64,000 nt of DNA from Microbacterium phyllosphaerae (GCF_017876435.1 NZ_JAGIOA010000001.1:2480001-2544000), one strand, 5' to 3'; counted from the stretch's first letter, positions 44,848 through 51,603 are shown. The notes: generated from the letters alone by a model not told the origin. Numbers and translations: made by a program.

Positions 44848-44940
44848 GGTGACCGTGTGCGAGGAAGCGTTACGGACGCTGCCCGGGTCCTGTGGAAAAA
44901 ACACGATAGATAGATCGGCACTGTACCTATGGGAGGGCCG
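44759..44940. repeat. Long-range inverted repeat around a non-coding stretch
   Basis: CGGCCCTCCCTATAGGTACAG at 44759-44779 (21 nt, one more T than its partner) is the reverse complement of 44921-44940 apart from that T. The arms enclose about 141 nt. The right arm is followed after 50 nt by a strong terminator. It may be a packaging or origin element, or the base of a structured RNA. Confidence 0.8.
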
Positions 44941-44991
44941 ACAGGGTGGGGAGGGAGGGGGCATGCCCCTCGACCTCGATGCTTCATCATT

Positions 44992-45031
44992 GGCTCCGTC
45001 TTAGCTTCGGCTGAGACGGGGCCGTTTTCTC
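44992..45031 (+). terminator. Strong rho-independent terminator
   Basis: A 14-bp stem (44992-45005 with 45010-45023, including G-U pairs) closed by a TTCG tetraloop and followed by GTTTTCTC. It is oriented for the plus strand, ending transcripts that come through the HNH gene and the inverted-repeat region. Confidence 0.85.
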
Positions 45032-45272
45032 ATTCGTCGAGTGGACTCACGTCGAAGATGTACCAGCCGCGGTTTATGTGGTTGTACGGGATCCGGTGAG
45101 GTCGGTACCCGAGGGATGTGAGACGGCCAAGAACCTGCTCAAGCTTGGTGTAGTTCTCATGCCCGGACGCAGGAAATGGTTCGCCAGGACGGGTGTCTCC
45201 ATTGGCGTTGTAGAGAGTCACCAGCCACTGCTGGTCCTCTTCTTTGAAATCGACTCTGACGACGCCTTCCAT
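45030..45272 (-). CDS. Small island protein (80 aa), unknown function
   Basis: 80 residues from the ATG at 45272 (MEGVVRVDFKEEDQQW); a longer version would start at 45299. Looks like a small alpha/beta protein with aromatic residues (NHINRGWYIFDVS). No recognised family. It is last in a minus-strand row of four unknown genes (48127 to 45030), with only short gaps, and ends at the terminator hairpin. Confidence 0.65.
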   Translation of the reverse strand: MEGVVRVDFKEEDQQWLVTLYNANGDTRPGEPFPASGHENYTKLEQVLGRLTSLGYRPHRIPYNHINRGWYIFDVSPLDE

Positions 45273-45307
45273 ACCGAAAAGATAGCGTAGTTGCACCATC
45301 GTGGCGC

Positions 45308-46453
45308 TCAGGTCCCAGACGTCTCGCTCGGCAAGGCGGCGAGACGATAGTGCCCCATCCAGTCGCGACCCACGATCTTGAGCTGGGGGAATTGGACCAT
45401 GTAGTGACGAGCCACGCGTTTGTTCTGCGCACGAATGTCGAGCCAGTATCCTTCAAGACCGTCGATCCACGTGGCCACCGCTTCGCGGAGTGCGGGTGCA
45501 CTCTCACCGCGGAAGGTTCTTGCGTGGTTCGCGAAAGAGACCCGCCGGTTGCTCTTGAAGATCACATCAAGACTAGAACCCAGATCAGGTGCGAACAGGA
45601 CCAGGCGGTTCGGATCGAGCAGTCTCCAAAGCGTATGCAACGCGCAGAGCGCAGCGCCAAAGAGTGTGATCGCGAGCAGTAGAAGAAAAAGCATGCCGGC
45701 GGCTGCGGGCGCGCCGAGGAGAACGAAGGCGATCAGCTCCATCGCAAGCAGTCCCGCGGCTGTGAGCATCAGGTATCGATATGGACGAAATCGCCAGATC
45801 AACAGAGCTGCGGCGTGCCCGGACGCGGTGAAGGTCTTCCAGAACATCCCCAGTCGTGCTCTGCGAGAGTTCGTTGGCCTGCTCTCTGGAAGATAGTGCG
45901 GGAACAGTCCGCGGACCCACGCTCCCAGCTGCGCCCAACCGCGGCGGAGACGTTGTCGAGCAATGACGCGGCGTGCTGCGAAACCGAGGGGCTTACCCTG
46001 AAGCGAGAAGAGCCTCTCCTGCCCTCGTGATCCTTGAACCATTACGTAGAAGTCACGGTTTCGAAAGGCGCGTTGGAGATTGAACGTGGCCACAGCGGTG
46101 GTTTTCGGCGGAACCGTGACGTCTCCCGACACCGTCATGACTCGAGGCCGCCAACCCGCATCCCACCCATACAGACAGATGAGCGGTATCGGATGAGAAT
46201 TGGAGTTGAAGGCTTCGGCGCGGACGTGTACCGGAATCTGGATGTTGTTCCCGTGAACGCTGTACTGAATCTTCACGAGGTTGAACTCGGCCAGATCCTC
46301 TCGACGTAGCTTGGCCCTCCAGGTGTATACACCGAACAACACTGCTGCTGTGGTTCCGACTGCACCAACCCAGGTTGGAGCGTCGCCCCAGTTGATCGTG
46401 GCCCACCATCCAGAGAAGCCGTTCCACAGTTGTTCCATCACGTCTCGGAGCAT
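45308..46453 (-). CDS. Large island membrane protein (381 aa), unknown function
   Basis: 381 residues; the start may also be the methionine at codon 6. One N-terminal membrane helix (about 27-45), then a soluble beta-rich domain (about 55-150; VSGDVTVPPKTTAVATFNLQ), then two hydrophobic helices (about 225-275), and a C-terminal soluble domain (about 290-381) whose end (NKRVARHYMVQFPQLKIVG) looks vaguely acetyltransferase-like but lacks a clear acetyl-CoA motif. Not recognised. It is one of a group of consecutive minus-strand membrane genes and might be part of a defence or exclusion module; this is inference from context. Confidence 0.7.
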   Translation of the reverse strand: MLRDVMEQLWNGFSGWWATINWGDAPTWVGAVGTTAAVLFGVYTWRAKLRREDLAEFNLVKIQYSVHGNNIQIPVHVRAEAFNSNSHPIPLICLYGWDAGWRPRVMTVSGDVTVPPKTTAVATFNLQRAFRNRDFYVMVQGSRGQERLFSLQGKPLGFAARRVIARQRLRRGWAQLGAWVRGLFPHYLPESRPTNSRRARLGMFWKTFTASGHAAALLIWRFRPYRYLMLTAAGLLAMELIAFVLLGAPAAAGMLFLLLLAITLFGAALCALHTLWRLLDPNRLVLFAPDLGSSLDVIFKSNRRVSFANHARTFRGESAPALREAVATWIDGLEGYWLDIRAQNKRVARHYMVQFPQLKIVGRDWMGHYRLAALPSETSGT

Positions 46454-46512
46454 AGCGAGTGATCGCTCGCAGTCGGCGACCGTGCGGCGAACGGACCGCG
46501 AGGGGCTACGAA

Positions 46513-47763
46513 CTAAGATCCAAGATCCTTGACCGCTTTAGCCGTGTCGGCGACAGTCTTGATGTCAGCCAAGTCAATGCGGAACGTCGTTACCTTCTCA
46601 TCTGATCGTCTGCCCTGCGGTTCAGGAGAAGACGCAAAGATTCGTTCGCCGAGCATCCTCCGGAACGCGGTGGCTTCGGTCTCAGACATACCTTCCGTGA
46701 ACGGTTCGAGCGCGAGAAGATCGAGAGCGCGGTAGTTCGCTTCGATTGCGTTGCGCTGCCGCTTCCCTGCTTCCCGGAAACAGAACCCGGAGAATGCGAT
46801 AGCCGTGACCGAGAGACCAGTTTTCAGAAGCGTGACCGTCAGGTCCGGCGCCTCGTTAAGCTGGGCGATCTCTCGGAGCTCGAGTCCGAGATAGGCGAGA
46901 GTGGCGATGACTGCAAGGCTCCCGGCTGCAATCCAAAGCCGGTAAGCGAAACGTTCTCGCCGGGCAAACTTGTCGTACCCACCAGCTCGCGCCTGGTCGC
47001 CAACGCGCTGAACTAGCTGCTGGCCAAGTTCAGCGTCCTTCGCCAGAGAGGTGATGGACCTCTCAGCCCGAGCCTCCAGTTGGTCTCGTTGACTCTGAGC
47101 AAGCGAAGATACCTGTTCTCGTTGCTTGCCGGCGTCAATTTCAATCTTGCGGAGAGTGTCACTGTGCGTCGCGTTCCACTCATCGGTGATCACTGTCTGT
47201 TCGGAAACAAACCTGTCGATCGTCGACTGCGCCTCGGCTGCGACGCTCTGCGCCATCTGGGTCGCCGCGGAGGATGCTTGAAGAGCAGCTTGCGCCTCAC
47301 TGTGCGCCAACTCGGCGTCTGCCTGAAGAGCTTGCAGCGATGACTCTGCTGTCTCGACATAGTTGCGCGCCGCGTCGATGACCTGAACCGAGCGAGACGG
47401 GTTAGGGAGAGCCGGCCAGAATCCTCTGCTGAGCTCCCCCAGAATCTGATCGCAGAGTGCGTCGATTTGAGTAACCGTGTTCGGAGCCATAGCCCCCGAT
47501 TGATCCCACCCCTGCACCTGGCTTTCCAGCGCCTGAACGAGGTTGTGGAACATGGCGGCCTGATTAAGTCGTTGGCTCGGAAACAAGTCAGGCGAGACGT
47601 TACCGAACGCGCTCAGGTACTGCATGACGTTCTTCGCTCGAGCGGTAGTCGCTCGATCGATGTCGCTTAGCGGACGAGTTCGGCGTAGTTCGATCTTCAC
47701 ATCGTCGACGGCATCCCAAAGAGGGTGGCGCTTGAAGGCATCGATGTCTTCGGGCGAGGTCAT
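46513..47763 (-). CDS. Coiled-coil membrane protein (416 aa), unknown function
   Basis: 416 residues from the ATG at 47763 (MTSPEDIDAFKRHPLW); the open frame extends further upstream but overlaps the neighbouring gene. The region 130-265 is Ala/Gln/Glu-rich and predicts a long coiled coil. Two membrane helices follow at about 276-296 and 308-329, then a soluble C-terminal domain of about 85 residues ending in IKTVADTAKAVKDLGS. The architecture, a coiled-coil sensor joined to a hairpin membrane anchor, recurs in membrane-acting phage defence proteins, but no known family is recognised. Confidence 0.7.
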   Translation of the reverse strand: MTSPEDIDAFKRHPLWDAVDDVKIELRRTRPLSDIDRATTARAKNVMQYLSAFGNVSPDLFPSQRLNQAAMFHNLVQALESQVQGWDQSGAMAPNTVTQIDALCDQILGELSRGFWPALPNPSRSVQVIDAARNYVETAESSLQALQADAELAHSEAQAALQASSAATQMAQSVAAEAQSTIDRFVSEQTVITDEWNATHSDTLRKIEIDAGKQREQVSSLAQSQRDQLEARAERSITSLAKDAELGQQLVQRVGDQARAGGYDKFARRERFAYRLWIAAGSLAVIATLAYLGLELREIAQLNEAPDLTVTLLKTGLSVTAIAFSGFCFREAGKRQRNAIEANYRALDLLALEPFTEGMSETEATAFRRMLGERIFASSPEPQGRRSDEKVTTFRIDLADIKTVADTAKAVKDLGS

Positions 47764-47809
47764 AACCTCAGACCCTAGCGGCCTCAGGCCCGGCACAAAG
47801 AGTTCCGCA

Positions 47810-48127
47810 TCAATCGTCTTGGGACGAGACTGCGTTGCCCCATACCCAGCAGCGAAACACCCGGTCGCCGGCCTTGAACTCAATGCCTGCAGCGAGCGGT
47901 GTCGACCGCACGACCTTCGCGTCTACACAGACGGGCTCAAGTCCGAATCTCACCCACGCGCGTACTCGACGTTGAGCAGCAGGAGGGTAGATCGTGACGG
48001 GAGTTTCGCGCACGCCGAGCTCGCGATCCGACAGAGACTGCAAGGGGCCTTGTTTCGCCGCAGTGAGAATCGCCTGATGTTGTGCCTGCATGTCGTAGTA
48101 CGGGGCTAACCGCTTGCTCGTCCCCAT
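47810..48127 (-). CDS. Small island protein (105 aa), unknown function
   Basis: 105 residues from the ATG at 48127 (MGTSKRLAPYYDMQAQHQAI). The N-terminal half is helical; the C-terminal half is beta-rich and basic (RRVRAWVRFGLEPVCVDAKVVR) with two cysteines. It is first of the four-gene minus-strand row. The GTSKRLAPYYD start recurs in small actinobacterial proteins of unknown function. A regulator or nucleic-acid-binding protein is possible. Confidence 0.65.
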   Translation of the reverse strand: MGTSKRLAPYYDMQAQHQAILTAAKQGPLQSLSDRELGVRETPVTIYPPAAQRRVRAWVRFGLEPVCVDAKVVRSTPLAAGIEFKAGDRVFRCWVWGNAVSSQDD

Positions 48128-48197
48128 GCCGGCATCCCTTCTTCCGGCCTCAAACCAGGGTAGCAAGATTCGAACATCTGTTCTACAGTCTTAACCC

Positions 48198-48458
48198 ATG
48201 GACGCCCTAACTGTCGAACACCCCACAACCCTATGGATGGTCAACGACATCCCCACGCGCATGGTCTACGCGGGCCGACGATGGCGCGTCACAGACACCC
48301 CGACACGGTTGCGCCACTCAGTCTGGACCGCGTCCCTCGAGTCCCACACGGGCCTCTACGGGTGGCGATTCCAAGGAACCAACGACGATGGCGTGTCACT
48401 AGTTTTCGACCTCTATAAGGGCGAGGACGGCTGGCACGTACACCGCTCCTACGCTTAG
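48198..48458 (+). CDS. Small protein (86 aa), possibly DUF6504-like
   Basis: 86 residues. The pattern TTLWMVNDIPTRMVYAGRRW, RVTDTPT, WRFQGT and a final W-x-V-H-x-S-Y resembles small actinobacterial DUF6504-type proteins found near DNA polymerase genes. Not secreted. It is transcribed divergently from the four-gene minus-strand row, sharing a 70-nt promoter gap. The family call is tentative. Confidence 0.6.
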   Translation: MDALTVEHPTTLWMVNDIPTRMVYAGRRWRVTDTPTRLRHSVWTASLESHTGLYGWRFQGTNDDGVSLVFDLYKGEDGWHVHRSYA

Positions 48459-48504
48459 AGCCTGTGGGCCGGGCGGCATGCGACTCCACCGCTAGATTGT
48501 CGCC

Positions 48505-49080
48505 ATGCTCTCTCTGACGTACTCCCACCTCGCACTCGTACACGCGACCGGCCCCTCAAGCAGCGCACCCTGGTGGGGTGCCCCAGTTATCGCGGGGTCC
48601 TTTCTCGTGCTAGGCGCGGTGCTCGCGTTCGTGTTCAATCTCACCCAGGAGAATCGTCGAACGAAGCGCGCGAATGTCGAGCGATGGGATCAGAAGATCC
48701 TGGACCATACATCGATGGTCATGACCACGACCCGGCAGCTTATCCAGGACTCGTTCGATCATGAGACGGCCTTGAGCGTCTTCTCTGAGCTAGCCGTCGA
48801 CCAGATGCACAGGGGCGAAAGCAACGATCCACCTCCCATTCGCGAACGATCGGGAACCAATTTCTACGAGACGTTCGATGCCCTGATGGGCGAAAGCTCG
48901 TCGCTCCAACTAATCGCCCCCAAGGGCGTTCGGGATGCAATCAACGATCTGCAGACAGCCGCGGGCGACCTGTTCTTCGCGGAAAATGAGCTGGTGAGGT
49001 CCGAGAGCGTGGATCGCCTGCACCGGGTCTCGGCCGCACTCGAGAAGTCGGTCCGCAAGCATTTCGGCATTAAGGACTGA
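48505..49080 (+). CDS. Membrane-anchored helical protein (191 aa), unknown function
   Basis: 191 residues. One membrane helix at about 24-46 (PVIAGSFLVLGAVLAFVFNL) followed by a long helical cytoplasmic domain with a coiled-coil start (QENRRTKRANVERWDQK) and several Glu/Ser-rich helices. No catalytic motif seen. It lies in the cargo part of the island between an unknown small gene and the GNAT pair. Possibly a membrane effector; unproven. Confidence 0.65.
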   Translation: MLSLTYSHLALVHATGPSSSAPWWGAPVIAGSFLVLGAVLAFVFNLTQENRRTKRANVERWDQKILDHTSMVMTTTRQLIQDSFDHETALSVFSELAVDQMHRGESNDPPPIRERSGTNFYETFDALMGESSSLQLIAPKGVRDAINDLQTAAGDLFFAENELVRSESVDRLHRVSAALEKSVRKHFGIKD

Positions 49081-49133
49081 CCGACACGTGCGATGGCGTT
49101 TCGCCTGCACCACGTCTGCGGACAGCCCCGCTC

Positions 49134-49613
49134 TCAACGCAGATACAGCGCCCAAACGCCATACTGACCGTCAAACCCTACGCATTCGAAGCCGAAGGAC
49201 TTCGCAAGCCGCTGCGACGCGTTGTTGGCGAAGTGAATCTTCGTGGAGACAGTCTCCGCTCCGGTCTCCCTCACCCGCCGCAGAACCTCCTCGAGGATCT
49301 CCGCACCCACATTCGTGCCGGCGAGCCTGTTCGCCCGACCGATGTGACCGATCCATGCATCCCCGGTTTGATCGGGCGGCTCGTACTCCGCAAAGGCAGC
49401 TATTCCGTGCTCATCTCGAGCCACCAAAGCAACCATAGAGGTACGTGAGGGGGCTCTGAACGACCTGATATACGACTGAACAGCGTGCTGATACGGCCGC
49501 GGGTGAGAGTTTGGACCAGGCGTTACGCGCCTTACACGCTCAGGGTGAGCACACGCAAAAATCTGGAGCTCTCCGCGATCGGCGAGTACGCTCTCAGACC
49601 ATTCAAGCGGCAC
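49134..49613 (-). CDS. GNAT-family acetyltransferase, candidate toxin
   Basis: 159 residues from a GTG at 49613 that overlaps the upstream small gene by 11 nt; a longer open frame exists but overlaps it completely. GNAT core features: MVALVARDEHGIAAFAEYEP as beta strands, the acetyl-CoA loop region IGRANRLAGTNVGAEILEEV, and the C-terminal ANNASQRLAKSFGFECVG motif. Size and gene order (small partner first, overlapping) resemble GNAT toxins that acetylate charged tRNA, with a DNA-binding antitoxin. An ordinary resistance or modification acetyltransferase is the alternative. Confidence 0.75.
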   Translation of the reverse strand: MPLEWSESVLADRGELQIFACAHPERVRRVTPGPNSHPRPYQHAVQSYIRSFRAPSRTSMVALVARDEHGIAAFAEYEPPDQTGDAWIGHIGRANRLAGTNVGAEILEEVLRRVRETGAETVSTKIHFANNASQRLAKSFGFECVGFDGQYGVWALYLR

Positions 49614-49785
49614 GCTTGCGATCGCGCCAAGCGGCCACAAGCTCGCGGCTGCGTGGAGTGCGAGCCTGGTTTCGGGCGCTAACCATAGCCAGAGCGGTTC
49701 GCTCCGCGTCCGTAAGATCGTCAGTGCCAACGGGCGCAGCAGGGCCAGCCTGTAGCGAAATCTTGTTGGCGAGGATCTTGGTCAT
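49603..49785 (-). CDS. Small protein upstream of the GNAT gene, candidate antitoxin
   Basis: 60 residues from the ATG at 49785 (MTKILANKISLQ). A C-terminal helix pair (LTDAERTALAMVSARNQART and SRELVAAWRDRKRAA) is basic and amphipathic. It is not a recognised ribbon-helix-helix antitoxin, but size, position and the palindrome over its start are typical of an autoregulating antitoxin. It could be a novel antitoxin type. Confidence 0.6.
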   Translation of the reverse strand: MTKILANKISLQAGPAAPVGTDDLTDAERTALAMVSARNQARTPRSRELVAAWRDRKRAA

Positions 49786-49788
49786 GGA

Positions 49789-49799
49789 TATACCGTATA
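49789..49799. promoter_or_regulatory. Palindrome at the start of the GNAT/TA-like operon
   Basis: TATAC-C-GTATA, five-bp arms, 4 nt before the ATG of the small gene. It could serve both as -10 region and as operator bound by the small protein. Confidence 0.5.
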
Positions 49800-49936
49800 G
49801 CACAATCCTGAATCTCAGATCCAGATTTGAGCGCTGCCTCGGTCGCAGTGAAGCTCATCTACAGGTTCAATCTTCAGGATCGCTCTTCTGTAGTTGATGC
49901 TGAGCGAGCAAGCAAGGCGCCAGGAAGCTTCTCGAG

Positions 49937-50809
49937 TCACTTTGGCACCGGGATTGGCGTGAAGCCAGCCTGCGGAGAGCCAACCTGCAGCTTCACTAGG
50001 GCTTCCCGCTCCCGGAAGGCATTCCAGGTGCGGAACAGATAGAAGAGCGCCTGGCCGGGAAGGATGCGCCGTGATGCGCCCGATTGAAGGTCATTGGAGA
50101 CTCGCCGAGTGAGCGTCAGGAAGGGGTCGCCGGGACCGTTCTGAACTCCGTCTCGGATTCGATTGAAGAACTCAGCAGTGTCATCTACATCGAGCTTTGA
50201 GAACTCGAGGTAGGCGACACCGAGCGCACTGACCGGCAGTCGCAGGTAGCGGTACATGCCGCGGGCGTGACGCGCTGCAAACTCGATGCTTGGGATCGAA
50301 AGGACCGCGTCTGCCATCTCCGACTTCGTAAGTCCCGAGCTCCCCCCGATATGAGAAGCGGCGTGCTTCACGTCGCCGGCCTGGAACGCGGAATAGAGAC
50401 GCGCGATGGCACCGACGTCCTTGGCGTCCGCTCGGTCTGCCAAACCGGTGATCACGAGCATGTCCCCCGTGTTGCGCGCTGAGCCCGAGTCGAGGACCAC
50501 CAGTGCGTCCTCACTGATACCGCGAACGACGAGCACCCAAGCTCCCTTCGCCGCTGCAACGATCGCCTGACAACGGTTCTGACCATCGATCAGATGACCC
50601 GCCGTGTCGAACTTGATCGCCTCCCCCGTGATCACCCAGCGATCACTCTGGATGTCACGGACGTACCCGTTGATGCGACTCTTGCGCATGTTCCGGTTGC
50701 GGTCGATGTTGACCGCCAGCCACTCGACTGCCATCTCTGGCGTCACGTAGACGTACTCCGCCGTCTCCCCCGCTGGACCGTGCGCGACGGTCGCTGCCTG
50801 AGCTTTCAT
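49937..50809 (-). CDS. ParB/Srx-fold-like protein near attR
   Basis: 290 residues from the ATG at 50809, preceded by aaggggtgacc; the frame extends to 50860 without a ribosome site. An N-terminal ParB/sulfiredoxin-like domain is suggested by DRNRNMRKSRINGYVRDIQS and the HLIDGQNRCQAIVAA motif (DGQNR takes the place of the classical G-x-H-R box). The rest is helical (about 120-290). Relatives occur in phages and integrative elements, where they act as partition or regulatory DNA-binding proteins or nucleases. It is the last gene before the right attachment site. Confidence 0.75.
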   Translation of the reverse strand: MKAQAATVAHGPAGETAEYVYVTPEMAVEWLAVNIDRNRNMRKSRINGYVRDIQSDRWVITGEAIKFDTAGHLIDGQNRCQAIVAAAKGAWVLVVRGISEDALVVLDSGSARNTGDMLVITGLADRADAKDVGAIARLYSAFQAGDVKHAASHIGGSSGLTKSEMADAVLSIPSIEFAARHARGMYRYLRLPVSALGVAYLEFSKLDVDDTAEFFNRIRDGVQNGPGDPFLTLTRRVSNDLQSGASRRILPGQALFYLFRTWNAFREREALVKLQVGSPQAGFTPIPVPK

Positions 50810-50836
50810 GGTCACCCCTTGTCGGAGCGGGCATTC

Positions 50837-50862
50837 ACTTGATCCCGCTGCTGAGATCAAGT
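50837..50862. promoter_or_regulatory. Inverted repeat upstream of the ParB-like gene
   Basis: ACTTGATC (50837-50844) and GATCAAGT (50855-50862) are perfect 8-bp arms spaced by 10 nt, 28 nt before the start codon. A likely operator, possibly for the ParB-like protein itself. Confidence 0.6.
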
Positions 50863-50889
50863 TGTAACCAAGAAGTTTTCGGGGCGCAC

Positions 50890-50921
50890 TATTGCCGGAT
50901 CATATTGCCCAGATGTTGCCC
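50890..50921. promoter_or_regulatory. Candidate integrase arm-type sites, right end
   Basis: TATTGCCG (50890-50897), TATTGCCC (50903-50910) and TGTTGCCC (50914-50921), all in the same orientation, match the left-end motif. Their placement about 50 bp inside attR fits arm sites for a tyrosine integrase. Confidence 0.5.
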
Positions 50922-50941
50922 GAGCTTCCCCAGACGACAAA

Positions 50942-50965
50942 AAACCCCCGGAAATCCGGGGGTTT
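50942..50965 (-). terminator. Terminator of tRNA-Val(GAC) supplied by the island
   Basis: AAACCCCCGG-AAAT-CCGGGGGTTT hairpin followed on the minus strand by a T-run. It lies just inside the island beyond the intact tRNA, replacing the host copy at 34639-34664. Confidence 0.82.
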
Positions 50966-50968
50966 CGT

Positions 50969-50995
50969 TGTGCGCGATACTGGGATCGAACCAGT
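50969..50995. other. attR core (inside tRNA-Val)
   Basis: Direct repeat of attL with one mismatch (C at 50991, A at 34691). It forms the T-arm and acceptor end of the intact tRNA-Val. Confidence 0.92.
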
Positions 50996-51042
50996 GACCT
51001 CTTCCGTGTCAGGGAAGCGCGCTACCGCTGCGCCAATCGCGC
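50971..51042 (-). tRNA. tRNA-Val(GAC), integration target
   Basis: 72 nt. Acceptor GCGCGAT/ATCGCGC, anticodon stem CTTCC/GGAAG with loop CTGACAC (anticodon GAC), T arm with GTTCGAT, discriminator A. Third in a Gly-Cys-Val cluster. Its 3' end is contributed by the island, and the gene remains intact after integration. Confidence 0.95.
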
Positions 51043-51067
51043 CCAAGTGGGCTATTCAGTTTGTGAG

Positions 51068-51138
51068 AGGTGGCGACGGGATTCGAACCCGTGTAAACGG
51101 CTTTGCAGGCCGGTGCCTAGCCGCTCGGCCACGCCACC
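51068..51138 (-). tRNA. tRNA-Cys(GCA)
   Basis: 71 nt. Acceptor GGTGGCG/CGCCACC, anticodon loop with GCA, T arm GTTCGAAT, discriminator T(U). Middle gene of the minus-strand cluster. Confidence 0.95.
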
Positions 51139-51191
51139 GTGTGGATTGACCCCACGTGCGGAAGGCCTTCCGAAGAAGGCCCCTGCACTTG

Positions 51192-51264
51192 AGCGGATGA
51201 CGAGACTCGAACTCGCGACCCCAACCTTGGCAAGGTTGTGCGCTACCAACTGCGCTACATCCGC
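51192..51264 (-). tRNA. tRNA-Gly(GCC)
   Basis: 73 nt. Acceptor GCGGATG/CATCCGC, anticodon stem CAACC/GGTTG with loop TTGCCAA (anticodon GCC), T arm GTTCGAG. First gene of the minus-strand Gly-Cys-Val cluster; its promoter must lie in the 150-nt gap to the divergent tRNA-Val(CAC). Confidence 0.95.
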
Positions 51265-51415
51265 GTTGTTCCCGGTTGTTGTCCCGGGCACTTATGAAAC
51301 ATTAGCCGAAGATTCACGACTGTCCAAACCGGAAGCGAATCTCGCGCGTGTCTCCCAGGGTGGTCAGCGACGGCTCCGACCGTCCGGTAGTATCGGTTGA
51401 CGTACCCCAGGGTAT

Positions 51416-51488
51416 GGGCGATTGGCGCAGTTGGTAGCGCGCTTCCTTCACACGGAAGAGGTCATCGGTTCGAGTCCGGTATCGCCCA
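51416..51488 (+). tRNA. tRNA-Val(CAC)
   Basis: 73 nt. Acceptor GGGCGAT/ATCGCCC, anticodon stem CTTCC/GGAAG with loop TTCACAC (anticodon CAC), T arm GTTCGAG, discriminator A. Divergent from the Gly-Cys-Val cluster; a second valine acceptor near the one used by the island. Confidence 0.95.
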
Positions 51489-51497
51489 CAGGCACAG

Positions 51498-51530
51498 GCC
51501 CCGCACAACGAGAGTTGTGCGGGGCTTTCT
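51498..51530 (+). terminator. Terminator after tRNA-Val(CAC)
   Basis: GCCCCGCACAAC-GAGA-GTTGTGCGGGGC hairpin with a 12-bp stem, followed by TTTCT. Confidence 0.88.
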
Positions 51531-51603
51531 CGTGTTGCGATACCAGCCGTCAGGTCCGTACGTGACCGCCGCCCGCCTTCCCTGCGAAGAAAGAGAGCCC
51601 ACC

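Larger units (their letters stand above)
34669..50995. mobile_element. Integrated island at tRNA-Val(GAC), satellite-like or reduced prophage
   Basis: The island is delimited by direct repeats at 34669-34695 and 50969-50995 (26 of 27 positions identical, exactly 16,300 bp apart). The right repeat is the 3' end of an intact tRNA-Val gene. Inside are a tyrosine integrase next to the left end, an excisionase-like protein, a RepA-like ATPase, DnaA boxes, a tRNA-Arg(UCU), a tape measure protein, a frameshifted HNH gene, TA-like genes and unknown membrane proteins. Many genes overlap by ATGA or GTGA. Base composition is visibly less GC-rich than the flanks. No terminase, portal, capsid, holin or lysin is recognisable. 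Confidence 0.9.

Noticed and set aside
45308..45600. Acetyltransferase domain at the end of the large island membrane protein
   Set aside because: Only a vague resemblance of the last strand and helix; no acetyl-CoA pyrophosphate loop is visible, so no function was assigned.
49613..49730. Upstream extension of the GNAT frame
   Set aside because: The extension would lie wholly inside the coupled 60-residue gene, and the GTG at 49613 gives a normal GNAT length.
34669..50995. A complete inducible prophage
   Set aside because: Too small, and no terminase, portal, capsid, tail tube, holin or lysin gene is visible; only the tape measure gene is a virion gene.
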